Assembly: GCF_018802605.1 (NCBI RefSeq)
Contig: NZ_CP069161.1
Coordinates: 1,240,001 to 1,304,000, forward strand
Source of the DNA: Paludibacterium paludis
GTDB lineage: Bacteria > Pseudomonadota > Gammaproteobacteria > Burkholderiales > Chromobacteriaceae
Length of the DNA stretch: 64,000 nucleotides
Reading direction: 5' to 3'
Shown here: piece after piece, positions 39,813 to 51,598 of the stretch
How the letters are laid out: each line of letters starts with the position of its first letter
Numbering within the stretch: position 1 is the stretch's first letter
Notes under the pieces: generated by a model
Told to the model about the DNA's origin: nothing
Seen by the model: only the letters and a program-made list of their open reading frames with translations
Databases searched by the model: none
Program-made: the position numbers and the translations under genes

Positions 39813-40568
39813 TTCGGTTTCCGGTTTTTTGCGCGCCAGCTGGATCCGGCTGGCGAAATTTTCCTGCGTGAGATTCTCGGCAAGTTCGATGACGTGGCGA
39901 TGATGCTCTTCCAGCAAATGCATGGCCTCGGGCAGATTCCGCTCCATCACGGCGTTCATGATGGCCCGGTGCTCGCCATCGTCGTGGTAGCGCTGTGGCG
40001 CATCCAGTTCGTGATTGAGCCAGATATGGCGGTAGCGCTCTAACTGGTTGTGAACGATTTCGATCATGCGCAGCAGCATCGGCGATTCGCAGGCCGAGAT
40101 GAGCGACAGATGGAAATTCATGTGCAGCATGCCCCAACTGGTGTAGTCGATGTCGGGATCCTCGAGGTTGACACGCGAGAGGCGATGGTAGGCGGCAAGA
40201 ATGCTCAGTTCCCAGGTTTCGTCTCCGCGGGAAAAGGATTTTTCGAGGGCGATACCTTCGAGCACGCGACGGGTGTCGAGGATATCTTTCAACTCTTCCA
40301 GGGTGACCGGGGCTACCCGGAAGCCTTTTTGCGGTTCCATTACCACAAAGTTTTGCCAGACAAGTTGCATCAGGGCTTCGCGGATGGGGGTTCCGCCGAC
40401 ACCGTAACGCTGTTTCAGTTCGTTGAGCTGCATTTTGTCGCCGGGCAGAAAAACGCCGATAAGGATATCCTGTCGGATCTGACTGACCATCTGGTCCGAG
40501 AGGACGGTGCTTTCGCGAGCTGCTGGGGAGGATGATTTCAGGGAGGACATGGGCCGGGTGACTGTCAT
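39810..40568 (-). CDS. GntR/FadR-family transcriptional regulator
   Basis: About 252 residues: an N-terminal winged helix (SDQMVSQIRQDILIGVFLPG then YGVGGTPIREALMQLV) and a C-terminal all-helical FCD domain with the metal/ligand-type histidines (HMNFHLSLISAC and EHRAIMNAV). FCD regulators respond to carboxylates or amino acids. It is convergent with the tyrosine decarboxylase cluster, so control of that cluster is possible but unproven. The frame opens at 40640; ATGs at 40568 and 40550 are both plausible and none has a clear ribosome binding site. Confidence 0.88.
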   Translation of the reverse strand: MTVTRPMSSLKSSSPAARESTVLSDQMVSQIRQDILIGVFLPGDKMQLNELKQRYGVGGTPIREALMQLVWQNFVVMEPQKGFRVAPVTLEELKDILDTRRVLEGIALEKSFSRGDETWELSILAAYHRLSRVNLEDPDIDYTSWGMLHMNFHLSLISACESPMLLRMIEIVHNQLERYRHIWLNHELDAPQRYHDDGEHRAIMNAVMERNLPEAMHLLEEHHRHVIELAENLTQENFASRIQLARKKPETE

Positions 40569-40870
40569 GGAAAAAGTGAATCTTGCTCGCAATCCACTAT
40601 AAGCATACAGGTCTCCGGGAAAATGTGTGGAATGGCGCAAGAAGCGGTTTGAATTTTGTAATTGTGCTGGTAATCAAATATCTATTTTAGTGAGACGCTA
40701 AAAAATAGTGAAGGTTCCAGAGAGTGAGCCAGATCAATATTGCCTCATTTTCTGCTTGCCGCGGTTCGCATTCGACGCGCGGAGGCAAGTTTGGGCGGTG
40801 GCGGGGGGAAATATCTTCGGATGGGATTGCCAACGCCTTTCGTATCCTCTACAATGTGTCTCTCTTGAGT
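40569..40870. promoter_or_regulatory. Intergenic region upstream of gntR with hairpin
   Basis: No gene is supported. CTATTTTAG (40682-40690) faces CTAAAAAATAG (40698-40708), an imperfect inverted repeat around TGAGACG, about 115 bp upstream of the gntR start. It could be an autoregulatory operator. The promoter of tRNA-Pro should lie towards 40860. Confidence 0.35.
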
Positions 40871-40947
40871 CGGGGCGTAGCGCAGCCTGGTAGCGCACCT
40901 GCATGGGGTGCAGGGGGTCGGAAGTTCGAATCTTCTCGCCCCGACCA
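40871..40947 (+). tRNA. tRNA-Pro (GGG)
   Basis: A 77-nt cloverleaf: acceptor CGGGGCG pairs with CGCCCCG, D-stem GCGC/GCGC, anticodon stem CCTGC/GCAGG with loop ATGGGGT (anticodon GGG), T-loop TTCGAAT, discriminator A and an encoded CCA. Confidence 0.96.
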
Positions 40948-40975
40948 ACGAAAAATTCAGTAAATCAAATAGTTA

Positions 40976-41000
40976 AGCCCTGTTTCTCAGGGCTTTTTTG
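40976..41000 (+). terminator. Rho-independent terminator after tRNA-Pro
   Basis: AGCCCTG and CAGGGCT pair around TTTCT, followed by TTTTTTG. Confidence 0.85.
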
Positions 41001-41065
41001 TTGCCTGAAAATGGCTTGTGCGAGTTTTGTGCGGCGTACTAAGCCTTCTTGTTACACTGCTCTGT

Positions 41066-41146
41066 TCCCGCCGCGGGCAGTTCGAACCTCCGATCCTCTG
41101 TTGTCACCAGATTGTCCTCCCGATTTTGAGTCCGGCCACCGGCGGC
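41066..41146 (-). pseudogene. tRNA-Leu-like relic (degenerate)
   Basis: On the minus strand GCCGCCGGTGGC at the 5' end, an anticodon-loop-like CTCAAAA (CAA, leucine), a T-loop-like GGTTCGAAC and a closing CCGCGGCGG resemble a tRNA-Leu. The D-arm is mostly missing, the anticodon stem has a mismatch and the T-stem does not pair well. I read it as a decayed tRNA or an integration scar, with low confidence. Confidence 0.25.
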
Positions 41147-41208
41147 TGAAACCGTAATAACAATGTTGTGGTGCTGTAGCCGACTCCTTGCCTGGCTCAA
41201 GTCTCGCG

Positions 41209-41460
41209 TCATTGGCTTTCCAGATAGTCGTAACCGGCCCAATCCAGAGTGTAGGCTTGCCGTTGTTCACCGATGGCAACTTGTTTCAATAGGCCCTGAA
41301 GCAGCATGACATGGATATGGGCCCGGACTATTTCCACGTTATACTCGGTGTCGGGCATACGCGCGATTTCCGCCAGAAGGCTGCGCTCTTCCAGTGGATG
41401 CGCGCGCCAGCGCCGTAATGTGTTCAATATTCGAAAAACCAGCAGTTCATTCCTTGGCAT
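41209..41460 (-). CDS. Small hypothetical protein, winged-helix-like
   Basis: An 83-residue protein I do not recognise firmly. It begins MPRNELLVFRILNTLRRWRA, continues with EERSLLAEIARMPDTEYNVE and ends in TLDWAGYDYLESQ. The alternation of helices followed by IVRAHIHVMLLQGLLKQVAI and a beta-like tail ending in GYDYLES resembles small phage or plasmid winged-helix proteins (DUF2513-like). It stands alone beside tRNA-Pro and the tRNA-like relic, a context that fits an old integration site. Confidence 0.55.
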   Translation of the reverse strand: MPRNELLVFRILNTLRRWRAHPLEERSLLAEIARMPDTEYNVEIVRAHIHVMLLQGLLKQVAIGEQRQAYTLDWAGYDYLESQ

Positions 41461-41567
41461 GATCCGGTTTGTGTCTTGATTATGACAATACGGTTATCCT
41501 TCATCATTGCTTCACACGTCAAGTTTTGTGAATGATTTGTTACAACAATAGTATGTGGTGTTGAGAA

Positions 41568-41942
41568 ATGGCTACCGATTCCCCTTGTATTGCTCTGTGC
41601 TCGACTGCGCTGGGTGACAATGTCTGTCGCGGCTGTGCGAGGACATTCTTTGAAGTGGCCAACTGGTGCGCGATGGATGAGGCGCTCAAAGCCTCAACGT
41701 GGGACAGGTTGCCGGAGAGGCATTGCTGGTTACGGCTTGCCGGTGTGCTGAATGGAAGTCTGGATGTCGTGCAGACGGAAGGCGAGGAATGGGGGCGTAT
41801 TGAGTTGTTTGATCGTTCTGCCTTGCTGGTGCAATGGCGTGACGGAATTTGGCGTGTTCGGCAGGAAGGTAATCAGGATATCCTGCAAGTGGCGGAGGCG
41901 GATATCCAGTATGTCGACGCATGGATCCGGGAGAAACCATGA
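41568..41942 (+). CDS. DUF1289 domain protein
   Basis: A 124-residue protein whose N-terminus has the DUF1289 cysteine pattern: SPCIALC (Cys7 and Cys11), then VCRGCART (Cys20 and Cys23) and FFEVANWCAM. The four cysteines probably bind a metal or Fe-S cluster. The remaining 80 residues are an extension without a recognised domain. The stop overlaps the start of the next gene (ATGA), so the two are translationally coupled. Function is unknown. Confidence 0.8.
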   Translation: MATDSPCIALCSTALGDNVCRGCARTFFEVANWCAMDEALKASTWDRLPERHCWLRLAGVLNGSLDVVQTEGEEWGRIELFDRSALLVQWRDGIWRVRQEGNQDILQVAEADIQYVDAWIREKP

Positions 41943-42532
41943 GGCAGAACAGTGCATTGCCGGAATTTTGGGAAACGCGTTACCTGAGCGGTGTGACTCC
42001 ATGGGATAGTTCGCAATGCCCGCCGGAGGTGCTCGACTATATCGGCAGGCAAGCTCCCGGATTGCCGACGCTGGTTCCCGGATGCGGCAGTGCTGTTGAA
42101 GTTGCGCACATGGTCACGCGAGGTTTGAAGGTGCTGGCTGTGGATTTCAGTGATGCAGCCGTCAAGGCCGCATGTGAGCAATTGGGGACACTGTCCGAAG
42201 GGCGCGTGGTGATGCGGGATTTCTTTGCGCTGGAGGAAGACGTGCCCTATGAATGGGTATATGAACGAGCTTTTTTATGCGCACTACCTCCCGCTCTTTG
42301 GCCGGATTATGCGGCAAAGATGGCTCGCCTGGTCAGCCCGCAAGGTTGCCTTGCCGGCTATTTCTTCCTGGCGGAGACTCCCAAAGGTCCTCCCTTCGGA
42401 ACCTCTCTTGGTGAACTGCAAGCATTGCTTGGTGAGTGGTTCACTCTTGAAACGTCAAGAAGCGTTCACAGCGTTTCTCCGATCTTTCAGGGGCGCGAGT
42501 TCTGGCAGGTATGGCGTCGACGAAAAGAATAA
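41939..42532 (+). CDS. TPMT-like SAM-dependent methyltransferase
   Basis: A 197-residue class I methyltransferase. FWETRYLSGVTPWDSSQCPP is the hallmark start of the thiopurine S-methyltransferase-like group. The SAM-binding motif I is LVPGCGSAVEVAHMV, motif II is VLAVDFSDAAVKA, and a later ERAFLCALPP follows. Bacterial members methylate thiols, selenium or tellurium compounds; the substrate here is open. The start at 41939 overlaps the DUF1289 stop by 4 bp; the frame opens six codons earlier. Confidence 0.85.
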   Translation: MRQNSALPEFWETRYLSGVTPWDSSQCPPEVLDYIGRQAPGLPTLVPGCGSAVEVAHMVTRGLKVLAVDFSDAAVKAACEQLGTLSEGRVVMRDFFALEEDVPYEWVYERAFLCALPPALWPDYAAKMARLVSPQGCLAGYFFLAETPKGPPFGTSLGELQALLGEWFTLETSRSVHSVSPIFQGREFWQVWRRRKE

Positions 42533-42662
42533 AACGGCGGTGACATGGTCTGTTACACGGCATGAAATATGGACTAGTCATTTCATGCAAAACCGGTGAA
42601 AATGCAGATTGCCAAGAAAAAATAAAAACCGGGGCACGTGCGAACGCCTGTAAAGAGGAAAC

Positions 42663-44474
42663 ATGATGGAGTGGTTCTGGAAAGTTTATTATTTCATCGA
42701 GAAATCGTTCTGGAACAGCTTGACCAAGAAGCTATGCAGCTTCCTGTTCATCAGCCTTTTCCAGTTGATCATGGTGGGATATATCTACTATGTCCTCAGC
42801 GACATTCGCTCTGCGTTGAGAGGGCAGTCCCTGTCGGCCGCCGCCTTGCGTCAAATGGAGTCTCAGCTGGATTCCGCCCTGTTCTGGACGATTGGCCTCT
42901 GGGTGTTCTGTCTCGGCTTTATCGCCTTCATGATCTGGTACCTGCGCTATCTGATCGTGCGTCCCCTGAAAATGATCATCGATATATTCAATGAGATCGG
43001 AGCGGGGGAGGGGGACTTGTCCCGTAATATCCCTACCGTCACCTATGACGAGATCCGCGAGCTTTCCCTCTCGTATAACCGCTTTCTTTCCAAAATGCGC
43101 GAAATCATCAGCAATGTCAGATTGATGACCGTGCGCATCGCGATGGACTCGGCCAAGACACGCAAGAATGTGGTGGAGTCACTATCCAGTGCCAGAATGC
43201 AGGATGAATGCGCAACGCAGGTGCGCAACGCCAGCAATGAAAGCACTCATGGCATAGATCAGGTTACCGATCAAACTCAGCAGATTTCGGCCACGACCGT
43301 ATCGAACCTGGATATGGCGCGCGAATCATACAGTGAATTGAAAGTCGTGGCGGAACGGATCTACGACATCAATCTGAAGGTCGGACATTTCAATCATACC
43401 GTTGAGGATTTGAATCGGCGCTCCGCCAGCATCAAGGCCATTGTCGATCTCATCAAAGACATCTCCGATCAGACCAATCTTCTGGCGCTCAACGCCGCGA
43501 TCGAAGCGGCGCGGGCCGGCGAGATGGGGCGTGGGTTCGCCGTGGTTGCGGATGAGGTGCGCAAGCTCGCCGAAAAGGTCAAAGTGGCGACGAATGAGAT
43601 TTCCGGCAATATCGACAGCATGCTGAAGCTGGTCTCGGAAACCCAGGTGGAAACCAATCAGATTACCGAGGATACCAATGAAGCCGGCGAAGTGGTGTCA
43701 CGCGCTTCGGAGCATTTCGGCAAGATGATGGGCGACTTTGAGGTGATGGCAGATAGCCTGACTCATATCGCCTCAACAATGGAAAGTTTTGCGCTGAGCA
43801 ACCGGAGCGTGAACCAGAATGTCAGCGATATCCATCAGCTATCCCAAGAGGTGTCGACGCGTCTGAACCAGACCGAAGCGGTGGCCGGCGAATTGTCCGG
43901 AGTTGCCGAGCAGGTGCAGGAAATGGTGGCGCGCTTTGTTATTGGCGAGGGATCGTTCGACCGCATGGTCGGAGCGGCATCGAAGGCCCAGCAGGAACTT
44001 CTGACGATGCTCAACCGCTATGTCGCCGAAGGGGTGAATGTCTTCGATCAACGCTACCAACCGATTCCCGGTACTCAACCGCAGAAATATAAAACAGCCT
44101 ACGATGATCAGGTTGAATCGTCTTTCCAGGCGTTATTTGATCGCTATGCGGGGGAAATTGCCGGCTGCCGCTTCTGTGTGGCGACCGACGTGAATGGTTA
44201 TGCCCCGACGCACATGAGCTCGGCCTCCCAGCCGCAGACTGGCAACCTTGAGGAAGACATCGCCCGCAGTCGCGACAAGCGGATTTTCAATGACCCGGCG
44301 GGATTGAAGTCGGCGCGCAATACCCAGCCGTTCCTCTTGCACACCTATTCCCGCGATACGGGCGAAGTGTTGTCCGAGATCGCTCTGCCGATCTTCATTC
44401 AGGGGCGGCACTGGGGATGCTTGCGGTTTGGCTTCGATCCGACCGAACTGCTCAAGGAGGCGGGACTGGCCTGA
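42663..44474 (+). CDS. Methyl-accepting chemotaxis protein with C-terminal sensor domain
   Basis: A 603-residue chemoreceptor. Two membrane helices (about 29-48 and 75-97) enclose a short periplasmic loop of about 25 residues, too small for a ligand pocket. A HAMP domain follows ([20 protein letters not shown]). The signalling hairpin has the conserved tip [19 protein letters not shown]. Unusually, a further 130-residue domain comes after the coiled coil: it contains [31 protein letters not shown] and [11 protein letters not shown], a PAS/Cache-like fold seen at the C-terminus of some proteobacterial receptors. Sensing is therefore probably cytoplasmic. Confidence 0.92.
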   Translation: MMEWFWKVYYFIEKSFWNSLTKKLCSFLFISLFQLIMVGYIYYVLSDIRSALRGQSLSAAALRQMESQLDSALFWTIGLWVFCLGFIAFMIWYLRYLIVRPLKMIIDIFNEIGAGEGDLSRNIPTVTYDEIRELSLSYNRFLSKMREIISNVRLMTVRIAMDSAKTRKNVVESLSSARMQDECATQVRNASNESTHGIDQVTDQTQQISATTVSNLDMARESYSELKVVAERIYDINLKVGHFNHTVEDLNRRSASIKAIVDLIKDISDQTNLLALNAAIEAARAGEMGRGFAVVADEVRKLAEKVKVATNEISGNIDSMLKLVSETQVETNQITEDTNEAGEVVSRASEHFGKMMGDFEVMADSLTHIASTMESFALSNRSVNQNVSDIHQLSQEVSTRLNQTEAVAGELSGVAEQVQEMVARFVIGEGSFDRMVGAASKAQQELLTMLNRYVAEGVNVFDQRYQPIPGTQPQKYKTAYDDQVESSFQALFDRYAGEIAGCRFCVATDVNGYAPTHMSSASQPQTGNLEEDIARSRDKRIFNDPAGLKSARNTQPFLLHTYSRDTGEVLSEIALPIFIQGRHWGCLRFGFDPTELLKEAGLA

Positions 44475-44911
44475 ATCAGTGGTGCTCTACACGAAAACGC
44501 CGAGCAGTAGAAGTGGGCGTGTACTGAATTTTGTGTAAACGGGCATTTGGCAGGAAACTGCCACCTAGTCTGGAGACACAATGAGCTTAAACAAACACGA
44601 CGTACCTGACGCACTACTGAACAGCTTGCTAGCCGATTACCAGAAGCCCGAAGACCTCATCGGAGAGAACGGCCTACTCAAGCAGCTGACCAAGCTGCTG
44701 GTCGAAAGCCCTGGATGCCGAGATGGTCGCACACCTTGGTCATAGCAAACACGAGCCAGTGCGCAATCCCGCCGGCAACACCCGGAACGGCAAGAGCCGC
44801 AAGACCCTCAAGGGTGAGTTCAGAGAGTTACCCATCGAGGTACCACGTGGATGGGCCCCCTGAAACATAGGACACCGATTCCCGCTTAGAATAAGGGATA
44901 GGTTTAAGGCT

Positions 44912-45301
44912 ATGTTTATGACTAACACCAACAACAAGACAGACGTACTCGGACCCGAGCGCCGTCGCCGCTGGAGCATCGAGGAGAAGCAGGCCATTGT
45001 GGCCGAAAGCTTCATGCCCGGCCAGTCGGTTTCCCTCGTGGCCCGTCGTCATGGGCTCAATCCCAATCAGCTCTTCAAGTGGCGCAAACTTTATCAGGAG
45101 GGCAGTCTATCGGCGATTGCCGCGGGTGAAGAAGTCGTGCCGGCCTCCGAGTTGGCGTCAGCCATCAAGCAAATACGCGAACTGCAGCGACTCCTCGGCA
45201 AGAAGACGATGGAGAACGAAATCCTCAAAGAAGCCGTGGACATCGCTCGCACAAAAAAGTGGATTGCGCGCTCACCCTTATTGCCGGGGGAAGACCAGTA
45301 G
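44912..45301 (+). CDS. IS2-type transposase OrfA
   Basis: A 129-residue DNA-binding OrfA: helix-turn-helix [20 protein letters not shown] followed by [19 protein letters not shown], and a leucine-zipper region [20 protein letters not shown]. The slippery A6G (45253-45259) near its end allows a -1 shift into OrfB to make the OrfAB transposase, as known for this family. Confidence 0.9.
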   Translation: MFMTNTNNKTDVLGPERRRRWSIEEKQAIVAESFMPGQSVSLVARRHGLNPNQLFKWRKLYQEGSLSAIAAGEEVVPASELASAIKQIRELQRLLGKKTMENEILKEAVDIARTKKWIARSPLLPGEDQ

Positions 45302-46137
45302 CCCCGGTCTGCACTTCGCTCGGGTTGGCGCGCTCGAACGTGATTCGCCGTGCGTCGCGTCCTGTCGATTGGCGCGATGGTCGTTCTTGTCGATCGACCG
45401 ATGATAGCGAGTTGGTCAAAGAGATCCAGACCGCCATTTCGCCGTTGCCCAGCTACGGCTACCGCCGGACGTGGGGATTGATTCGCCGACAGCGAGAGGC
45501 CGGTAACTTGCCGCCAGTCAACGTGAAGCGCATTTATCGCATCATGCGTCAGCATGGTCTGCTGCTCCAGCGGCGGCTCAAACAACCGGGTATCCCGCGC
45601 AGGCATGAGGGGCGCGTTGCTGTGGCCACCAGTAATCGCCGCTGGTGCTCGGACGGCTTCGAGTTTCGCTGTGATAATGGCGAAAAGCTGCGCGTCGTCT
45701 TTGCGGAGGACTGCTGCGACCGTGAAATCATCAGTTGGACAGCCTCGACCGGTGGCTACACGGGTGACATGGTTCGAGACGTCATGTTGGAAGCGGTGGA
45801 AAAGCGCGGCATTCAGTTGGGTATTTCGCCAGAGGTGGAATGGCTGAGCGACAATGGTTCGAGTTATATTGCCGCCGAGACCCGGCGGTTTGCGCGAGAA
45901 ATCGGCCTCAAGCCGGTAACCACGCCGGTCTGCAGCCCGCAGAGTAACGGCATGGCGGAAAGCATGGTCAAGACGCTGAAGCGAGACTACGTCGGCCATA
46001 TGCCGAAACCGGACGCCCATACGGCTTACCGGAATCTGGCGATTGCTATTGAGCATTACAACGAGTTTCACCCGCACAGCGCGTTGAAATACCGATCTCC
46101 ACGAGAGTTTCGACGCCTGGCGGTTTCATCAACTTAA
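45259..46137 (+). CDS. IS2-type transposase OrfB (DDE integrase core)
   Basis: The frame is -1 relative to OrfA and overlaps it at the slippery site; the open stretch gives 292 residues. A HTH_21-like region ([20 protein letters not shown]) precedes the rve core. DDE residues are the aspartate of [11 protein letters not shown], that of [12 protein letters not shown] and the glutamate of [15 protein letters not shown]. The rest matches the family through [15 protein letters not shown]. It is normally made as a fusion with OrfA. Confidence 0.9.
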   Translation: MDCALTLIAGGRPVAPVCTSLGLARSNVIRRASRPVDWRDGRSCRSTDDSELVKEIQTAISPLPSYGYRRTWGLIRRQREAGNLPPVNVKRIYRIMRQHGLLLQRRLKQPGIPRRHEGRVAVATSNRRWCSDGFEFRCDNGEKLRVVFAEDCCDREIISWTASTGGYTGDMVRDVMLEAVEKRGIQLGISPEVEWLSDNGSSYIAAETRRFAREIGLKPVTTPVCSPQSNGMAESMVKTLKRDYVGHMPKPDAHTAYRNLAIAIEHYNEFHPHSALKYRSPREFRRLAVSST

Positions 46138-46852
46138 GCGTTGGTCGGTGTCCTGTTATACGGGGGTAAATCCACCACGCGACCGCCAAGGTACCTTTGA
46201 ACCGCAACTCATTCCCAAGCACCAGACCCGCTGGACCGGATTCGACGACAAAGTCATCTCGCTTTACGCCCGGGGGATGACTGTTCGGGAAATCCAGGCC
46301 CATCTGGAAGAGATGTATGGCACAGAGGTCTCGCCCAGCCTGATCTCCTCCATCACCGATTCCGTCACCGAAGAGGTCAAAGCCTGGCAGGCTCGCCCTC
46401 TCGATTTGGTTTATCCAATCATCTACCTCGACTGCATCCACGTGAAGGTACGTGAGGGCATCTCATTCGTCACAACTCCACAGGCATTAAAAATGCAATC
46501 TCGGCACGCAACTGGACGATGCTATAGCTGCACTGTTGCCCGATAGCAAATACCCGCAAAATCTGCCTTTTGGACACCTGATCGGCAGAACCATGACCAC
46601 ATGGGCAGCAGACGAATTGGGGGCAGCAAACCTCGGAGATCGCCGTCTTACCCGACGCCTTATCTCACTGGCCGAACGCTTTGCCGCCAGCCCCACCGCC
46701 AGCATTCCCGGGGCGTGCGCCGATGGCGCCGAAGTTCAAGGGGCCTACCGTTTCTTCGAGCAGGCCCACGATGAGCGGCGTGTGTCAACGACAACCGAAA
46801 TCTGACCCACCATTCCCTCACATCGACATTTCAACTCTGACCCACCCGGGTC

Positions 46853-48645
<1,793 letters not shown>

Positions 48646-49945
48646 AATCGGCGGCGCAAAGCCACCACGTTACCCCAGGTGGGTCAGTTTTGGTTTGTCT
48701 AGGTGGGTCAGTTTTACATTGTCGCTAACAGTGGGCTCGGTTGGCAGGATATCCTCTCGCCGCCTATCGCCCGTACCGAAGCTCGCATGGCGCAGCATCC
48801 GGTGGTGCTTTGCCTGCAAGATACCACTGAACTGGATTTCCATGGCCAGGCGATGGACGACCTGGGGCCCTTGTCCTTTGAAGCCCAGCGGGGCAGGTAT
48901 CTGCACCCGACCTATGCCGTGACGCCGGACCGGGAAGCCCTGGGGGTCACCGATGCCTGGATGTGGTCACGAGAGCCCCGGGACGATGAGGGGATACGGC
49001 CCGGCATCAAGGAAAGTCGGCGCTGGATAGAAGGCTATGAACGCCTGGCCGAGACCGCCCACCGCCTGCCTGACACCCGATTGGTGTATGTGGCCGACAG
49101 GGAGACCGACATTCTGGCGCTGATGCAGCGCGCCCATGCCCTGAAAACACCGGTCGACTGGCTGATCCGCTCGCAGCACAATCGCAGCCTGCCCGATGGA
49201 GGCAAGCTCTGGGACACGGTCATGGCCAGTCCGGTGGTGGCAGAGATTGAGTTCACCCTGGCCCCCCGCCAGGGGGGCGAGGTCGCGCAAGGATCGCCAA
49301 CAGCTCCACGTCTTGCGTATTTCGCTACCCGCCGGGCAAGGCGGAGAACGGCTTTATGCGACCTGCCTGATGGCCCGGGAAACTAGCCCTCCAGGTGGTG
49401 ACAAAGGGCTGTGTTGGTGCTTGCTGACCAACCGCGAGGCCGGTAGCGTCGACGACTTGAGCCAGTGGATCGAGTGGTATCGGGCGCGCTGGGAAATCGA
49501 AATGTACTTTCACGTGTTGAAGAATGGTTGCCGCGTGGAAGCGCTCCAGTTGGGTAGCCGCGGCAAAGTGGAATTGGCCTTGGCCATCTACATGGTGGTG
49601 TCGTGGCGGATTGCTCGTTTGATGCGTCTGAGCCGGACCCAACCGGACATGAAGGCCGATCAGTTGTTCAGTCGGGAGGAGTGGCAAGCCGCCTATCTGA
49701 TGAAGCGCAAGGTCTTGCCCAAAGAGACGCCCAGTCTACGCGAGGTGGTTCGGCTGGTCGCCATGGTGGGCGGTTTCATGGGGCGCAAAAACGACGGGGA
49801 GCCGGGTGCGCAAACGCTCTGGCAAGGGCTGGAGCGGGTCAGAACGTTTGTGGAGCATTTTGATTATGCCAGAGGCGTTATTGGCAGCATAAAGAGTACT
49901 GGCCAATGAGATGACGTGAGGGGGCTGTAGGTAATCCCCCCATTT

Positions 49946-50770
49946 TTAGCTGTCGGCTAAAGTAGAGGTAATCTGGCTGTATGCCAGTTTCTGTTTCGGG
50001 GTGATGCCGCCGAGCGCCATATTCGGGCGCTCATAATTGTATGTCCAGATCCAATCCGTTGCATATTCCTGTACCTCAGCAATCGAATCGAACAGGTAAT
50101 GCCCGAGCCAATCGTAACGCACCGTCCGGTTATAGCGCTCGACATACGCATTCTGCTGGGGCTTTCCCGGCTGGATATGTTCCAGCCGAATGCCGTGCTT
50201 TTCGGCCCATCGCGTCAGCGTAGCGCCGATGTATTCAGGCCCATTGTCACTACGAATCACTTTGGGCTTGCCACGCCATTCAATGACCTGATCCAGGGCG
50301 CGCACCACACGCTCTGCCGGCAATGACAAGTCCACATCCATGGCTAACGCTTCTCGGTTGAAATCATCGATCACGTTGAACAGCCGGTAGCTACGTCCAT
50401 CCGACAACTGATCGTGCATGAAATCCATCGACCAGCACTCGTTCACGGTGGCTGGTACCGCCAACGGTTCCGGCTTGGTGCGGACGATGCGCTTCCTGGG
50501 CTTGATACGCAAGTTCAGTTCCAGATCACAATAAATCCGGTAGACCCGTTTGTGATTCCAGCGATATCCCTTCACGTTGCGCAGGTACAAAAAACATAGG
50601 CCAAAGCCCCAATTGCGTTGGTTATGGGTTAAACGAATCAGGTGCTCGGCAATCTCTTCATTGATCGCGCTGGACTTTGCCTGGTAGCGATAGCAGGTTT
50701 CGCTGATGGCAAATGTCTGGCAGGCCAAGCGGATGCTGACGCCTTTGGCTTGTACGGCGTCACCACTTTT
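49946..50770 (-). CDS. IS3-type transposase OrfB
   Basis: The DDE integrase half. The frame is open from 50941, but real OrfB sequence begins at the frameshift site AAAAAAG (50772-50766) with [20 protein letters not shown]. The catalytic residues are in [27 protein letters not shown] and [14 protein letters not shown]. The C-terminus reads [19 protein letters not shown]. It appears intact; expression needs a -1 shift from OrfA. Confidence 0.88.
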   Translation of the reverse strand, partial: KSGDAVQAKGVSIRLACQTFAISETCYRYQAKSSAINEEIAEHLIRLTHNQRNWGFGLCFLYLRNVKGYRWNHKRVYRIYCDLELNLRIKPRKRIVRTKPEPLAVPATVNECWSMDFMHDQLSDGRSYRLFNVIDDFNREALAMDVDLSLPAERVVRALDQVIEWRGKPKVIRSDNGPEYIGATLTRWAEKHGIRLEHIQPGKPQQNAYVERYNRTVRYDWLGHYLFDSIAEVQEYATDWIWTYNYERPNMALGGITPKQKLAYSQITSTLADS

Positions 50771-51027
50771 TTGCCATGGCCTCCTGAATGATCTCGGCCT
50801 TGAGCCGTTCCTCGGCATACATCTTTTTGAGGCGACGATTCTCGTCTTCAAGCTCTTTGAGCCGGGCCATGAGCGATGCATCCATGCCGCCGAACTTGGC
50901 TCGCCACTTGTAGAACGTTGCAGAGCTGATGCCGTGTTCACGGCACAGCTCAGGCACAGGGCTACCGCCCTCTGCCTGCTTGAGGATGGCGATGATCACT
51001 GTCTGAAAAGCGGGACGTCTTCACGCA
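50760..51027 (-). pseudogene. IS3-type transposase OrfA, N-terminal frameshift
   Basis: The part from 50999 reads [20 protein letters not shown] and continues through [14 protein letters not shown] and a leucine-zipper stretch to EAMAKKW. The usual start MKTSRFSDSQ can be recognised in another frame just upstream (GTG near 51025): the sequence CAGACAGTGATCATC lacks two bases (expected CAGACAGTCAGATCATC) near 51000. OrfA therefore lacks its proper start, and the element is probably inactive unless rescued. Confidence 0.65.
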
Positions 51028-51094
51028 AAATTCCCTTCAATCCTGTTGGAGAAAATTCTACTTCAGACGACGACTAATTTCAGGGGGGATTACC

Positions 51095-51314
51095 ATTGGG
51101 ATTGAGCCCATGACGACGGGCCACGAGGGAAACCGACTGGCCGGGCATGAAGCTTTCGGCCACAATGGCCTGCTTCTCCTCGATGCTCCAGCGGCGGCGG
51201 CGCTCGGGTCCGAGTACATCTGTCTTGTTGTTGGTGTTAGTCATAAACATAGCCTTAAACCTATCCCTTATTCTAAGCGGGAATCGGTGTCCTATGTTTC
51301 AGGGGGCTCATCCA
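51095..51314 (-). mobile_element. 220-bp fragment of a second IS2-type copy
   Basis: The reverse complement matches 44848-45067 with about three differences in 220 bases (for example TGGATGAGCC against TGGATGGGCC). It keeps the left terminal repeat and the first 50 codons of OrfA. The opposite orientation to the complete copy at 44848 and the abrupt end at the IS3-type element show that a rearrangement took place here. Confidence 0.9.
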
Positions 51315-51598
51315 CACGCTATGTGGACGATGGTCGCATGGAGATCGCCAACAATGCCGCCGAGCGTGCCCTGCGCGGAGTGGCGCTTGGTCGTAAAAAT
51401 TATCTATTCCTCGGCTCCGATGCGGGTGGCGAACGAGCCGCCGCCATCTACGGCCTGATCGGCACCTCCAAATTGAACGGGCACAACCCGAAAGCCTGGC
51501 TAAAAGAGGTCTTGAGCAAGATAGCCGACTATCCCGTCAATCGGGTCAGCGAGCTGCTGCCCTGGAATCTCGCGCCGAAATCCCCCGGCGAAGTCTGA
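51315..51598 (+). pseudogene. tnpC: IS66 transposase TnpC, C-terminal remnant
   Basis: The reading YVDDGRMEIANNAAERALRG followed by VALGRKNYLFLGSDAGGERA and LIGTSKLNGHNPKAWLKEVL is the C-terminus of IS66 TnpC, including the catalytic glutamate region (NNAAERALR). About 95 of some 500 residues survive. The frame continues upstream into IS2 sequence, which is not part of the gene. Confidence 0.88.

Larger units (their letters stand above)
44848..46174 (+). mobile_element. Complete IS2-group (IS3 family) insertion sequence
   Basis: A 1327-bp element starting TGGATGGGCCCCCTGAAACA. Its right end, read inwards on the other strand, starts TGGATTTACCCCCGTATAAC; both run on into AGGACACCGA, giving imperfect terminal repeats of the IS2 type. 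The 5-bp target CCACG is duplicated at 44843-44847 and 46175-46179. Removing the element restores the IS256 reading frame (V-P-R-D-R). Both orfs look intact, so it may still be active. Confidence 0.92.
44581..46458 (+). pseudogene. IS256-family transposase, frameshifted, interrupted and truncated
   Basis: The frame begins MSLNKHDVPDALLNSLLADY, typical of IS256 mutator-type transposases. A frameshift lies near 44708, where GAAAGCCC changes frame before LDAEMVAHLGHSKHEPV. The IS2-type element interrupts after VPR at 44847. After it the reading resumes [20 protein letters not shown] through [19 protein letters not shown] and [12 protein letters not shown], the region with the first catalytic aspartate, and ends at the IS4-type insertion (46459). 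The remaining catalytic residues are gone, so it is dead. Confidence 0.85.
49930..51094 (-). mobile_element. IS3-family element (second type) at a rearrangement junction
   Basis: A 1165-bp element. The left end GGTAATCCCCCCATTTTTAG and the right end, read inwards, GGTAATCCCCCCTGAAATTA are terminal repeats that continue imperfectly to AAGTAGA. No target duplication is seen: the left flank is IS256 sequence and the right flank is a fragment of the IS2-type element. This implies a deletion or recombination at this element after insertion. Confidence 0.85.
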
